A DNA stretch of 64,000 nucleotides from Polyangiaceae bacterium (GTDB lineage: Bacteria; Myxococcota_A; Polyangia; Polyangiales; Polyangiaceae): positions 744,001 to 808,000 of the forward strand of contig JACKEA010000002.1 in the NCBI GenBank assembly GCA_020633235.1, given 5' to 3'. The position numbers were made by a program, and so were the translations under genes. The notes beneath the pieces are model-generated. The model made no database searches. It was not told the origin of the DNA and saw only the letters and a program-made list of their open reading frames with translations. The first letter of the stretch is position 1, and every line of letters begins with the position of its first letter. Positions 26,647-36,900 of the stretch are shown piece by piece.

Positions 26647-28104
26647 TCAGGGGACGCTCAGCACTTCGATACTGACGATGGTGCCGGGCTTGGGCGCGAG
26701 CTTGCCGGCCGTCACGCGATCCGGCGTCAGGCCGAAGCGATCCACGGCGCGCCCCGCCAGGGACTTGCTGGCCGCGGCGCCGCCGCGGTGCACCGTCACG
26801 CGCAGCGGAGAGCGCGGAAAGATGCCCGCCAGAAAGCCGATGGCCTCGAGGGCGGCGTCTTCGTCCAGCGTGGCGCCACGCAAGCGACGCACGAGCAGCA
26901 CGGCGCCGGTCTTGGGCGCGCCCTCGCTCTTCTTGTCGGCGGCCCGTTCCGGCGGCGCGGCCAGCTCGGGATCGGCGCGCACCAGCCCCGCGACGATGCG
27001 GCCGTCCACCGGCATGGACTCCGGAGGCGGCGCGTTGGTGAGGCTCGCCGCGCGCCATAGCTTCCAGGTCTCCGTCAAGAGCGAGCTCAGCGTGACGGCG
27101 CCTCGGCCCGACAAGCCGAACAGCTCCGCGCTCTCGTACAGCGACGCCGGGGAAAGCTCTCCCAGCCGTGCGAGCAGGGCGATGGGCTCCGGCGCGTCCT
27201 TCAGCGCGGCGATGCTGCGCGCCGCCGAAGGTGGATCCGAGGAGAGCTTCTTCTGCCCGGCGACCCAGCCCTTCACCCAACCGAGCAACGCGTCCGAGTT
27301 CTTCTCGAGCAAGGATCGCGGCGCGATGGCCACGAACGGGATCAGTCGCGAAGCATCCGCCGTGGACACCAACACACTGGTCTGCTTCACGGCGTCGTCG
27401 CCCTTGTCTTGCTCGTGGCTGACGGCGACGAGCTCCGGCTTCTCGCCATCGAGCTTGATGCGCTCGGGGGCCACGCCGGACTGATCCAGACAGAACAACG
27501 CCAGCAGGGTCGACGACGGCGTCTTGCCGGAGTCCACCACCAGCTCTCCCTTGGCCGGCAGCTGCGATAGCGTTGGCCCAGTCAAGATCTCGCGCCCCGC
27601 CGACCAGCCGGTGACGAAGAACACCACCGGGTCCAACGCTCTCAGCTTGTCGTAGGAGGCCACCAAGGCGGGCAGCGGCATCAGTGCCACGTCGGCGCCG
27701 CTTTCGTCTCCACCGCCCCGCGCCAGCGCGCCCTCCACCGCCGACATGTCGTCCACGGCCTTGGCTTCCACCGCGAGCCCGGCACCACCGAAGTCCTTCT
27801 TGCCCTTGTCGCGCTCGATCTCGAGCAGCACCGGGGCCAAGAGGTCCCAGCCGGGCGCCACCACCCGCAGGGGCCGGCCGAGCTTGGGCTTGGGCTTGGC
27901 GGGCGTGAGGGGCAGCGGACCGCTGCTCTTCGGCGCCGCCACCACCGGCGCAGAAGCGGAAGGGCGCGCAGAAGCAGAGGGCGCTGTGGACGCCGAGGCC
28001 CGCGGCAGCGCACCCGTGTGCGGCTGCTTGGGACGCATCCACAAGGACACGCCGAGGGTCGCCAGCAAGGCGAACAAGATCACGGAGACGACGTTGGCGC
28101 GCAC
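26647..28104 (-). CDS. anchored periplasmic solute-binding-like protein with C-terminal OmpA-like remnant
   Basis: This 485-residue protein starts with GTG, 4 nt after the stop of the protease gene. An uncleaved-looking N-terminal TM (about 4-22) leads to an Ala/Ser/Pro linker. A domain of about 250 residues beginning RPLRVVAPGWDLLAPVLLEIE resembles NMT1/SBP-type periplasmic binding proteins, with ALMPLPALVASYDKL typical of the hinge region. The last 100 residues (LRVTVHRGGAAASKSLAGRA) recall an OmpA-like fold without its peptidoglycan-binding Asp/Arg. No permease or ATPase gene is adjacent, so a transport role is doubtful and a sensing or structural role is equally possible. Confidence 0.55.
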   Translation of the reverse strand: MRANVVSVILFALLATLGVSLWMRPKQPHTGALPRASASTAPSASARPSASAPVVAAPKSSGPLPLTPAKPKPKLGRPLRVVAPGWDLLAPVLLEIERDKGKKDFGGAGLAVEAKAVDDMSAVEGALARGGGDESGADVALMPLPALVASYDKLRALDPVVFFVTGWSAGREILTGPTLSQLPAKGELVVDSGKTPSSTLLALFCLDQSGVAPERIKLDGEKPELVAVSHEQDKGDDAVKQTSVLVSTADASRLIPFVAIAPRSLLEKNSDALLGWVKGWVAGQKKLSSDPPSAARSIAALKDAPEPIALLARLGELSPASLYESAELFGLSGRGAVTLSSLLTETWKLWRAASLTNAPPPESMPVDGRIVAGLVRADPELAAPPERAADKKSEGAPKTGAVLLVRRLRGATLDEDAALEAIGFLAGIFPRSPLRVTVHRGGAAASKSLAGRAVDRFGLTPDRVTAGKLAPKPGTIVSIEVLSVP

Positions 28105-28108
28105 GGCT

Positions 28109-29320
28109 TCACCAATGCGAGCTGCCGCCGGACTCGCCCACCTTGTGGCGCCCGGGGTAGCTCTTCTTCAGGTGCTCTTTGACGTCGTTCACGGGCACCG
28201 CCAAGTTCAGGTTCTGGGCGCGGCCGAACATGCTGCCGATCTGCGCGGTGGTCACGCCAATCACGCGGCCCTTCATGTCGAACAGTGGGCCGCCGGAGTT
28301 GCCGGGCGACACGGGCACCGACATCTGGATCCAGTTCTTGCCGTCGTACACGCGCCGGGCGCTCACCAAGCCGTCCGTGAGGGTGTGATCGAGCCCCAGC
28401 GGATTGCCGATGGAGATGGCGCGCTCCCCGACTTGGATTTCGTCACTGTTTCCCAGCGTCACGGGCTCCACCTTCGGGGGGTCGCCGCTCTTCGGCTTTT
28501 TCAGGTCGATCGCCAGCAGGGCCACATCTCGAGCCGCATCGTCCGCGAGCACGTCCACGTCGTCGTACACGGCGCCGTTCATGAATTTCACGGAGAGGGA
28601 CCGCGCCGGAGCGATCACGTGATGGTTCGTGACCAGCGTTCCCTTGTCGTCCACCAAGAAGCCGGTACCACCGCCCTCGGTGTCTCCCTGGGCCTTGATG
28701 CCGATGCTGACCACCGCCGGAGCCAGGGCCTTGAACAGCTCCGCGGGAGTCCTGTCCGCCGGATCTTTCTTTTTTTGTTGGGGCGGCGCGGCCACGGCGG
28801 CGTCCGGCTGCTCCACGACCGGCGGCGCGCTGGCGCTCGCCGTGGGCGCCGCGCTCGGCGCCACGCGGGCGGCGATCGGCGCCGACGCCGACGCCGACGC
28901 CAAGGGCTCCGGCGTCGCCTTCTCCGGCGCGCGCACGCCGGCCAGCGTCCACGCGATGCTGCCAACGGCGGAAAGACCGGACGACGCCAGACGATCGCCC
29001 TCCTTCGCGAGCAGTCCTCGCGTGAAGCCGCCCAGCGCCACCACGAACACGACGGCGAAGCCCATCCAGGTGAGCGCGAACACCTCCGTGGGCACGCCCT
29101 TCCCGCGGGAAGGATCGTCGTCCGGCAAGATCCGATCGGTGATCACCGCGGGCACCAGCACGGCGAGCACGACGGCACCCAAGACCCGAACCCAACCGTT
29201 CGCCGTGAAGTGGCCGATGGCGGACATCAAGCACAGCACCGTGGTGAGCCCCCCCACGGCGAGGGTGATGGCCTTCACCACCCCGCGGGCGACGACGATT
29301 GCTGAGCTCGACCCGGCCAT
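28109..29320 (-). CDS. membrane-anchored trypsin-like serine protease (S1C, HtrA-like, no PDZ)
   Basis: The protein has 403 residues. Three or four TM segments occupy the first 125 residues, followed by an Ala/Ser/Pro linker (135-185). The S1C protease domain shows the full triad: His234 (TNHHVIA), Asp265 (RDVALLAID) and Ser342 (SPGNSGGPLF). The GNPLGLDHTLTDGLVSA segment is typical of DegP/HtrA. No PDZ domain follows, which is unusual for HtrA. The protease domain should face the periplasm and may act in quality control or regulated cleavage. It shares an operon with the solute-binding-like gene and is divergent from the ThDP enzyme gene across 66 bp. Confidence 0.85.
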   Translation of the reverse strand: MAGSSSAIVVARGVVKAITLAVGGLTTVLCLMSAIGHFTANGWVRVLGAVVLAVLVPAVITDRILPDDDPSRGKGVPTEVFALTWMGFAVVFVVALGGFTRGLLAKEGDRLASSGLSAVGSIAWTLAGVRAPEKATPEPLASASASAPIAARVAPSAAPTASASAPPVVEQPDAAVAAPPQQKKKDPADRTPAELFKALAPAVVSIGIKAQGDTEGGGTGFLVDDKGTLVTNHHVIAPARSLSVKFMNGAVYDDVDVLADDAARDVALLAIDLKKPKSGDPPKVEPVTLGNSDEIQVGERAISIGNPLGLDHTLTDGLVSARRVYDGKNWIQMSVPVSPGNSGGPLFDMKGRVIGVTTAQIGSMFGRAQNLNLAVPVNDVKEHLKKSYPGRHKVGESGGSSHW

Positions 29321-29386
29321 GGCTGGCCGAGCCTACAACGACTCGCGGGCCGCGGGGCGCCGCCGATTCGGCTATAGTGCGCCCCC

Positions 29387-31015
29387 ATGGCACAGGTTCA
29401 CGGCGGGCGCCTGGTGGCGCAGGCACTCAAGCGACAGGGCATCGACCACGTTTTCACGCTCTGCGGCGGCCACATCCAGGCCATCTACGACGGCTGTCTG
29501 GACGAAGGCATCCGCGTGGTGGACACCCGTCACGAGCAGACCGCGGGCCACGCCGCGGACGGCTACGCGCGAGTAACGGGCAAGCCCGGAGTCTGCCTCG
29601 TCACCGCCGGCCCCGGCATCACGGACGTGGTCACCGCCGTTGCCAACGCCCAGCGCGCCGGCGTTCCGATGATCTGCATCGGCGGCGCAGGACCGAAGGC
29701 GCTGTGCGACATGGGCTCACTGCAGGACATGGACTCGGTCACGCTGATGCGGCCCATCTCCAAGTGGAGCGTGCAGGTCCCGGAAGCCCGCCGCATCAAG
29801 GAATACATCGACTCCGCCTTCCGCATCGCGCAGTCCAACGTGCCCGGCCCCGTGTACTTGGAGATGCCGCTGGACCTCTTGATGAACTACGCGGACGACG
29901 ACGAGCCGCTCACCAGCCCCTTCGAGCCCCCACGCCCGGCGGGGGATCCCGCGGCCATCGCTCGGGCGGCGGAGCTGCTCTCGAAGGCGGAGCGGCCGAG
30001 CTTCATCATCGGTGCGCAGATCCGCTGGTCCAAGAACCGCGAGATCGTGAAGACCTTCGCGGACCGAGTGCAGGTTCCGTTCTTCTTGAACGGCATGGCG
30101 CGGGGCGCGCTGCCCTTCGCTCACCCGAGCTTGTTCACCCGCTCCCGCCGCCACGCCATGGTCGAGAGCGACGTCGTGTTCGTGTTCGGAACCCCTTTCG
30201 ATTTCCGCGTGGACTACGGGCGACCGGGCACCTGGAACCCCGACGTGAAGATCGTGCAGGTGGATCTGGACGGCAGTGAGCTCGGGCGAAATCGCAGCGT
30301 GGACGTACACATCCACGGCGACAGCGGCCTGGTGCTCGAGCAGCTGCTCAGTGCGGTGGGCGAGAAGAAAGCGCCCGCCTGGCTCTCCAAGGTGCGCGAG
30401 GCGGAAGACAAGCGTCGCGCCAAGATGAAGAGCGAGATCGAGGCCGCCGGAGATCCGCCGAACCCGCTCCGGGTGTGTCACGAGGTCGGCAAGCGGTTGG
30501 GCAAGAACGACATCGTGATCGGCGACGGCGGGGACTTCGTGGCCACTGCGGCCTACGTGATTCCCCTGGAGTGGCCGCAGCTGTGGATGGATCCAGGACC
30601 CTTGGGCACGTTGGGCATTGGACCTGGCTACGCCATGGCCGCCGCATTGTGCCGCCCGGAGGCGCGCACGGTGATCATGTACGGCGACGGCTCCTTTGGC
30701 CTGAACGCGATGGAGTTCGAGGCCATGGTGCGACAGAAGCTCCCGGTGATCGCGGTGATCGGAAACGACGCGGGCTGGACTCAGATCCGCCGGGGCCAGC
30801 TGGCCATGTACGGCGAAGACCGCGCGGTCGCCACGGCCCTCGACTACACCCACTACGAGAAGGTGGTCGAGGCCGTGGGTGGCAAGGGCTACTGGGTGGA
30901 ATCGATGGCCCAGCTCGGGCCCGCCCTCGACGAAGCCTTCGCTTCCAAGGTGCCCGCCTGCGTGAACGTCAAGATCGCCGGCAGCGACTTCCGCAAGGAC
31001 GCCATCAGCGTGTGA
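29387..31015 (+). CDS. thiamine diphosphate-dependent enzyme (acetolactate synthase / 2-hydroxyacyl-CoA lyase group)
   Basis: The 542-residue protein has the three-domain ThDP fold. The catalytic Glu50 lies in DTRHEQTAGHAADGYAR. The central domain (about 190-330) contains FVFGTPFDFRVDY. The ThDP/Mg motif runs from GDGSFGLNAMEFEAMVRQ to GND. It resembles acetolactate synthase large subunits, but there is no small regulatory subunit gene, and the MDPGPLGTLGIGPGYAMAAA stretch is closer to 2-hydroxyacyl-CoA lyases and ILVBL-like proteins. The reaction is therefore not assigned beyond C-C bond cleavage or ligation of a 2-keto or 2-hydroxyacyl substrate. A YceI-family gene overlaps its stop by 4 nt. 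Confidence 0.85.
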   Translation: MAQVHGGRLVAQALKRQGIDHVFTLCGGHIQAIYDGCLDEGIRVVDTRHEQTAGHAADGYARVTGKPGVCLVTAGPGITDVVTAVANAQRAGVPMICIGGAGPKALCDMGSLQDMDSVTLMRPISKWSVQVPEARRIKEYIDSAFRIAQSNVPGPVYLEMPLDLLMNYADDDEPLTSPFEPPRPAGDPAAIARAAELLSKAERPSFIIGAQIRWSKNREIVKTFADRVQVPFFLNGMARGALPFAHPSLFTRSRRHAMVESDVVFVFGTPFDFRVDYGRPGTWNPDVKIVQVDLDGSELGRNRSVDVHIHGDSGLVLEQLLSAVGEKKAPAWLSKVREAEDKRRAKMKSEIEAAGDPPNPLRVCHEVGKRLGKNDIVIGDGGDFVATAAYVIPLEWPQLWMDPGPLGTLGIGPGYAMAAALCRPEARTVIMYGDGSFGLNAMEFEAMVRQKLPVIAVIGNDAGWTQIRRGQLAMYGEDRAVATALDYTHYEKVVEAVGGKGYWVESMAQLGPALDEAFASKVPACVNVKIAGSDFRKDAISV

Positions 31016-31635
31016 GCCGCTGGCTGGTCCTGGCCGCGCTGCTCGGGGGCTGCGGCGGCGCGGCGCCCCGCGCAGAGCTGGTGCGCGCGCCGCCAACCGC
31101 GAAGGAGCCCGAGGCGCCCGTGGCCTATTGCGTGGACCTTCACCGCTCTCGCCTCACGGTGGTGGCCAAGGCGTTGGGCGGTCACTACCCGGTGAAAGTA
31201 TCGCGCTGGCGCGGCCGCGTGATCCTGGACCGGGGGCGCGCCGTACGGCTCACGGTGCGCGCGGATCTGAAGAGCATCGACGCCGGCTCCGAGATGCTCA
31301 CGGATCTGGTGCTCTCAGCTCGGGTGCTCGACGTGGAGCACCATCCCGAAGCTCGCTTCGAGTCCCTCTCGGTCGAGCCAAAGGCCGGCGAGCAGGTGCG
31401 CGTGGTCGGTCGCCTTTCGCTCCGCGGCCACACCCGCACCGTGGCAATACCGGTCCAGGTGGAGCGCAGCCGTCGCAGCCTGCGAGCCGAAGCGCGCTTC
31501 ACCATCGACCGCACGGACTTTGGCATCCGTCCGGGCGGCGTCCTAGGCTGGGCGCTGTCGAACGATCTGGAAATTCGCATCCGCGGACGCGCCCGCGAGT
31601 GTCAGACCGGCTCCCCGGGGATGGTGGGCGAGTGA
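31012..31635 (+). CDS. YceI-family lipoprotein
   Basis: The start is a GTG at 31012 overlapping the upstream TGA (GTGA). The 207-residue product has a short signal with lipobox LLGGC. The YceI beta-barrel domain follows: YCVDLHRSRLTVVAKAL, VRADLKSIDAGSEMLTD, RVLDVEHHPEARF and LSLRGHTRTVAIPV. YceI proteins bind isoprenoid-type lipids in the periplasm. The last 34 bp overlap the 3' end of the convergent FHA gene. Confidence 0.85.
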   Translation: MSRWLVLAALLGGCGGAAPRAELVRAPPTAKEPEAPVAYCVDLHRSRLTVVAKALGGHYPVKVSRWRGRVILDRGRAVRLTVRADLKSIDAGSEMLTDLVLSARVLDVEHHPEARFESLSVEPKAGEQVRVVGRLSLRGHTRTVAIPVQVERSRRSLRAEARFTIDRTDFGIRPGGVLGWALSNDLEIRIRGRARECQTGSPGMVGE

Positions 31636-32470
31636 CTGCCCACCTTGCGCAGCGCCGTCTCCAGCCGCGTGCACAGGATCAGCTCCGCGGCGTCGAGCTC
31701 CGGTGACAGGGTCCTGAGCAGGGAAAAGAACTCGTCGGCCAGGTCGTCGTCCACGACGTCTACGCCTTCCACCACCTTCTCGAGGCGTTCGATGGTGACC
31801 TCGCTCGGCACCTTGCGACCCAGCACGTGGAGGCGAATCACGAAGTCCACGAACAGGCCCTCGCCGGTGCGACGCGCCATTTCCAGTGCGAAGGCGGCGC
31901 CACGGTCCAGTACCTGCTGATCGACCTTCTTCACGCGCTCGGCGTCGCGCAGCACCTGCTCGAAGCACGGCTCCAAGATGCGCTTGGCCTGAGTGATGCG
32001 ACCGTTGGCGAGCGCCTCCACCACTTCCGGCGCCAGCGCGTCGAACACGGTCAGACGATCCGTGCGGTCCTCGCGATCCGGCGGCGGCAGCAGGGAAGCG
32101 CGAATGCGCGGCACCTCCGGGGACGTCTCGCGGCTCTTGCGCATCGCCTTGGGTACGCCCTGCCGCAGCTCGAGCTGGAAGCCGCCAAAGGTGACCCGAG
32201 CCCCCGGCGGCAAGCTGGTCCGGCGCACGATTCGAGTGCCGTTCACCTGCGTCCCGTTGGTGCTGCCCAGGTCCTCGACCTCGACACCCTGCTCCTTGAC
32301 CAAGAGCCGCGCGTGGTGACGCGAGAGCAGAGAGTCCTCCGGCAAGGCGATCTCGCAGTCCGACGCCCGGCCCACGACGAACTCACCGGGCCCCAGGGGG
32401 ATCTCCGTGTGGTCGTCGCAGAGCCAGAACGCAGCCACGCCCGAAGGGCCGAGACTCGATTGCTTGCTGG

Positions 32471-32474
<4 letters not shown>
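31602..32474 (-). CDS. FHA domain protein
   Basis: From ATG 32474, which overlaps the CBS stop by 4 nt, the product has 290 residues. An FHA domain (about 15-105) carries the phosphothreonine-binding residues in EFVVGRASDCEIALPEDSLLSRHHARL and DLGSTNGTQVNG. The C-terminal 160 residues are helical, with no recognised domain. Such proteins read Ser/Thr kinase signals; a kinase gene lies 7 kb away but the link is untested. The gene is co-transcribed with the cystathionine beta-synthase gene and overlaps the YceI gene tail to tail. Confidence 0.88.
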
Positions 32475-33838
<1,364 letters not shown>

Positions 33839-33971
33839 GGGCGCCACTCTACTCGGATTTCGCCAGGCGCAAATCGCCGTGGGAGGGCTGGAAATACCAG
33901 CGCCCGTGGAAGGCGCTGGTCACCGGGCCTGGCAGAGGCGAAAGTCGTGGGATCGGGAAGGAGATCGGTTC

Positions 33972-36900
33972 GTGGGACGAAGGTTCAGCATCGCACTGCT
34001 GGCAACGTGGGTGGTCGTTGCGTGCTCCAGCTCGGACCCACCGCGCCCGCCGAACGAGTCGAGCTCAGTCGACGCCGCGACGGGTCGGTTCGAGATCGCG
34101 TTTCATGCCGACGCGCTGACCCGGGTCGTCGACCGGACCGGCAACGTCGAGCTTGCGTTTCGACTTCGCGGCGCGCCCCACGCACCGCTGCGTGGCGATC
34201 GCTATCCCGGCGCCGGCCCGGACGGCGGAGACGTCCAGGTTCGCAACGTGGAACACGGGCTGGAAGACTGGGTCGAGGTCCGCAGCGAGAAGACCGAACC
34301 TGTGCTTCGATATGACTTGAGATTGGTCAAGACGCAGGGGCTGCGCTCCGTTGGGGGGGTGGTGGAGCTGTTGGACGGCAGCGGCACGCCGCGCCTGCGC
34401 ATCGGGCCGGCGCAGTTGACCACCGCCGATGGAACGTGGCGTTCGGCTTCCCTCGATGTGGTCGATTGCGCCGCGGACCGCGACCCGCGACCACCCTGGG
34501 GGCGCGCCACCATCGCCCCCGGCGGCGACCACTGCACCATCGAGGTGCGCTGGGACTCGGCCGGCCTCCGCTATCCGATCCTGGTGGACCCGCCGTGGGT
34601 CGCGACCTCCGGCATGGTGCAGACGCGCGGCTTCAGCTTCACCATGACGGCCCTGATCAGTGGCGAGGTGCTCGTGACGGGTGGGACCAAGCTCGGCGGG
34701 GGGGCGTTGGCCGCAGCGGAGCTGTTCGATCCCGTGACGCGAACCTGGGCGTCGACCGGAAGCCTCTCGTCCGCGCGCACGGGCGCCAAGGCCGCGCTGT
34801 TGAACGACGGGAAAGTGCTGATTGCGGGTGGGGACAATGGCGCGCTGATCACCGCAGCGGAGCTGTACGACCCGGGCACGGGCTCTTTCACTGCCGCGGG
34901 CTCCTTGGGCCAAGGACGGAACCGACACACGCTGACCACGCTGAAGAACGGCAAGGTCCTCGTTGCAGGGGGCTACGCGGGCAACGTGAAGCTCGACACC
35001 TGCGAGCTGTTCGATCCGAGCACCAAGACGTTCAGCCCGACCGGCAAACTCGGACATCCGCGCGGCAACCACACGGCGACGCTGCTCGACAACGGCAAGG
35101 TCCTCGTGATGGGGGGCTACCCCGACGTGGGAACGACGAATGACACCGAGCTCTACAGCACGGGGAGCTGGGCGTCGGCGGGAGACCTGGGCGCGGCGGG
35201 CACACGCATAGACCATACCGCCACGAAGCTCGCCGACGGCCGGGTGCTGATCGTGGGCGGAGCTTACGGTGTGGAGAGCAAGAAGGACGCGCTGCTCTAC
35301 GACCCAGCCACGAACGCGTGGTCGAACGCTTCCGACATGCCGGGCCCGACACCGTTGCGGGAACAACACACCGCAACGCTGCTCGACGACGGGCGCGTGC
35401 TGATCACGGGCGGGCGATACAGCACTTCCGTGTCTGGCTCGGGGTCTCAAGACAACGCTCTGTTCTACTCGCCCTCCTCCGACACTTGGCAAAAGGGCAG
35501 CGCTCCCATGCTCGCCGAGCGACGTGACCACGGCGCGGCTCGACTGCCCAAGGGCGACGTGCTCTTGGTGGGCAGCTTGAGCAGCGTGGGCCCCAGCGCA
35601 GAGATCTTCTGTCTGAGCCAAGGCTGCGCCTGCAACGTGGATTCGGAATGCTACAGCGGCCACTGTGTGGACGCCGTGTGCTGCGACGACGCATGCGCAG
35701 GCACTTGCATGGCCTGTACCCAGGCAAAGAAGGGCCAGGGGGAAGACGGCACCTGCCAGCCCGTGATCGCCGGTCTCGATACCGACAACGAGTGCTCCAC
35801 CGAAGACCCGAGTAGCTGCGGCATGGATGGCTTCTGCGACGGCGCGGGTGCGTGCAGACTCCACCCGCAGGGAACGGTGTGCGCCCCCTCGAGCTGCATC
35901 GACGACCAGAGTCAAGTCAATCCGGACGTGTGCGACGGCAAGGGTGCCTGTACCGACGGCGGCAATGGTGCATGTACTACCGGCTATCTGTGCAAAGACG
36001 GCGGTTGCAAGAGCAGCTGCGGAGACGCGAGCGACTGCGTCGCCGGCTTCGAGTGCATTGGCGGGGAGTGCAGGCATCGACCGAACGGCACCACCTGCAG
36101 CACGGATGACCAGTGCGACAGCCAACATTGCGTGGATGGCATCTGCTGCGATTCCGTGTGCGATGGCCAATGCGAGGCCTGCGACGTCACCCTGGGCCAG
36201 TGCGTTCCGGTCACCGGAGCCCCCCACGGCGTACGGCCGTCCTGCACGGGCTCCGGCGAGTGCGCGTCCACCTGCAACGGAGCCGACCCACAGAAGTGCG
36301 TGTATCCCGGCACGGAGACCAGCTGCGGCAGCGCCAAGAGCTGCGACGGTGCCGGCAACTGCGTTCAGCCCGTCGCAATCTGCTCCGACGACCGAAGCGC
36401 GAGCTTGCCCGCCGAGGGCGGCTCCGTGAGCTGCGAGCCGTACTTGTGCGACACCTCCAGCGGCGCGTGCGCCGACAGCTGCAGCAAGACCCAGGATTGC
36501 GCCTCGGGGTACTACTGCGATGGCGCCAAGTGCACGAGCGGAGGCTCCGCCGACAGCGGAAGTGACGGAGGCTGCAGCGCGTCGAGACGCGGCGGTTCAC
36601 CGGGCGCGGGCCTGTTCGGTCTACTGCTGCTCGCGCTCCTGACTGCTCGGCGTCGCAAGCTCGCCGCGGGAGCGGTCGTGGCCCTGACCACGGCGTGCAG
36701 CAGCGGCGGTAGCCCGTCGTCCGGCGACCCCTCGCTGGCCGAGAGCCCGGAGGCAGTGGCCCGGGTTGCCCGCATCGAGCGGCAGTTCGGTGCCTTGGCG
36801 CCGCCCCATTCGGTTCGTCTCCGCGCGGACGGCGTGACCTGGGTGGCCACCGGGGACGAGCCCCGCCCCGCGCGTGTGACACTGCCTCTCCGGGCGGATG

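Noticed and set aside
29387..31015. Acetolactate synthase large subunit of branched-chain amino acid synthesis
   Set aside because: No regulatory subunit or ilv genes adjoin it, and central-domain motifs are closer to 2-hydroxyacyl-CoA lyase-type enzymes; left as a ThDP enzyme.
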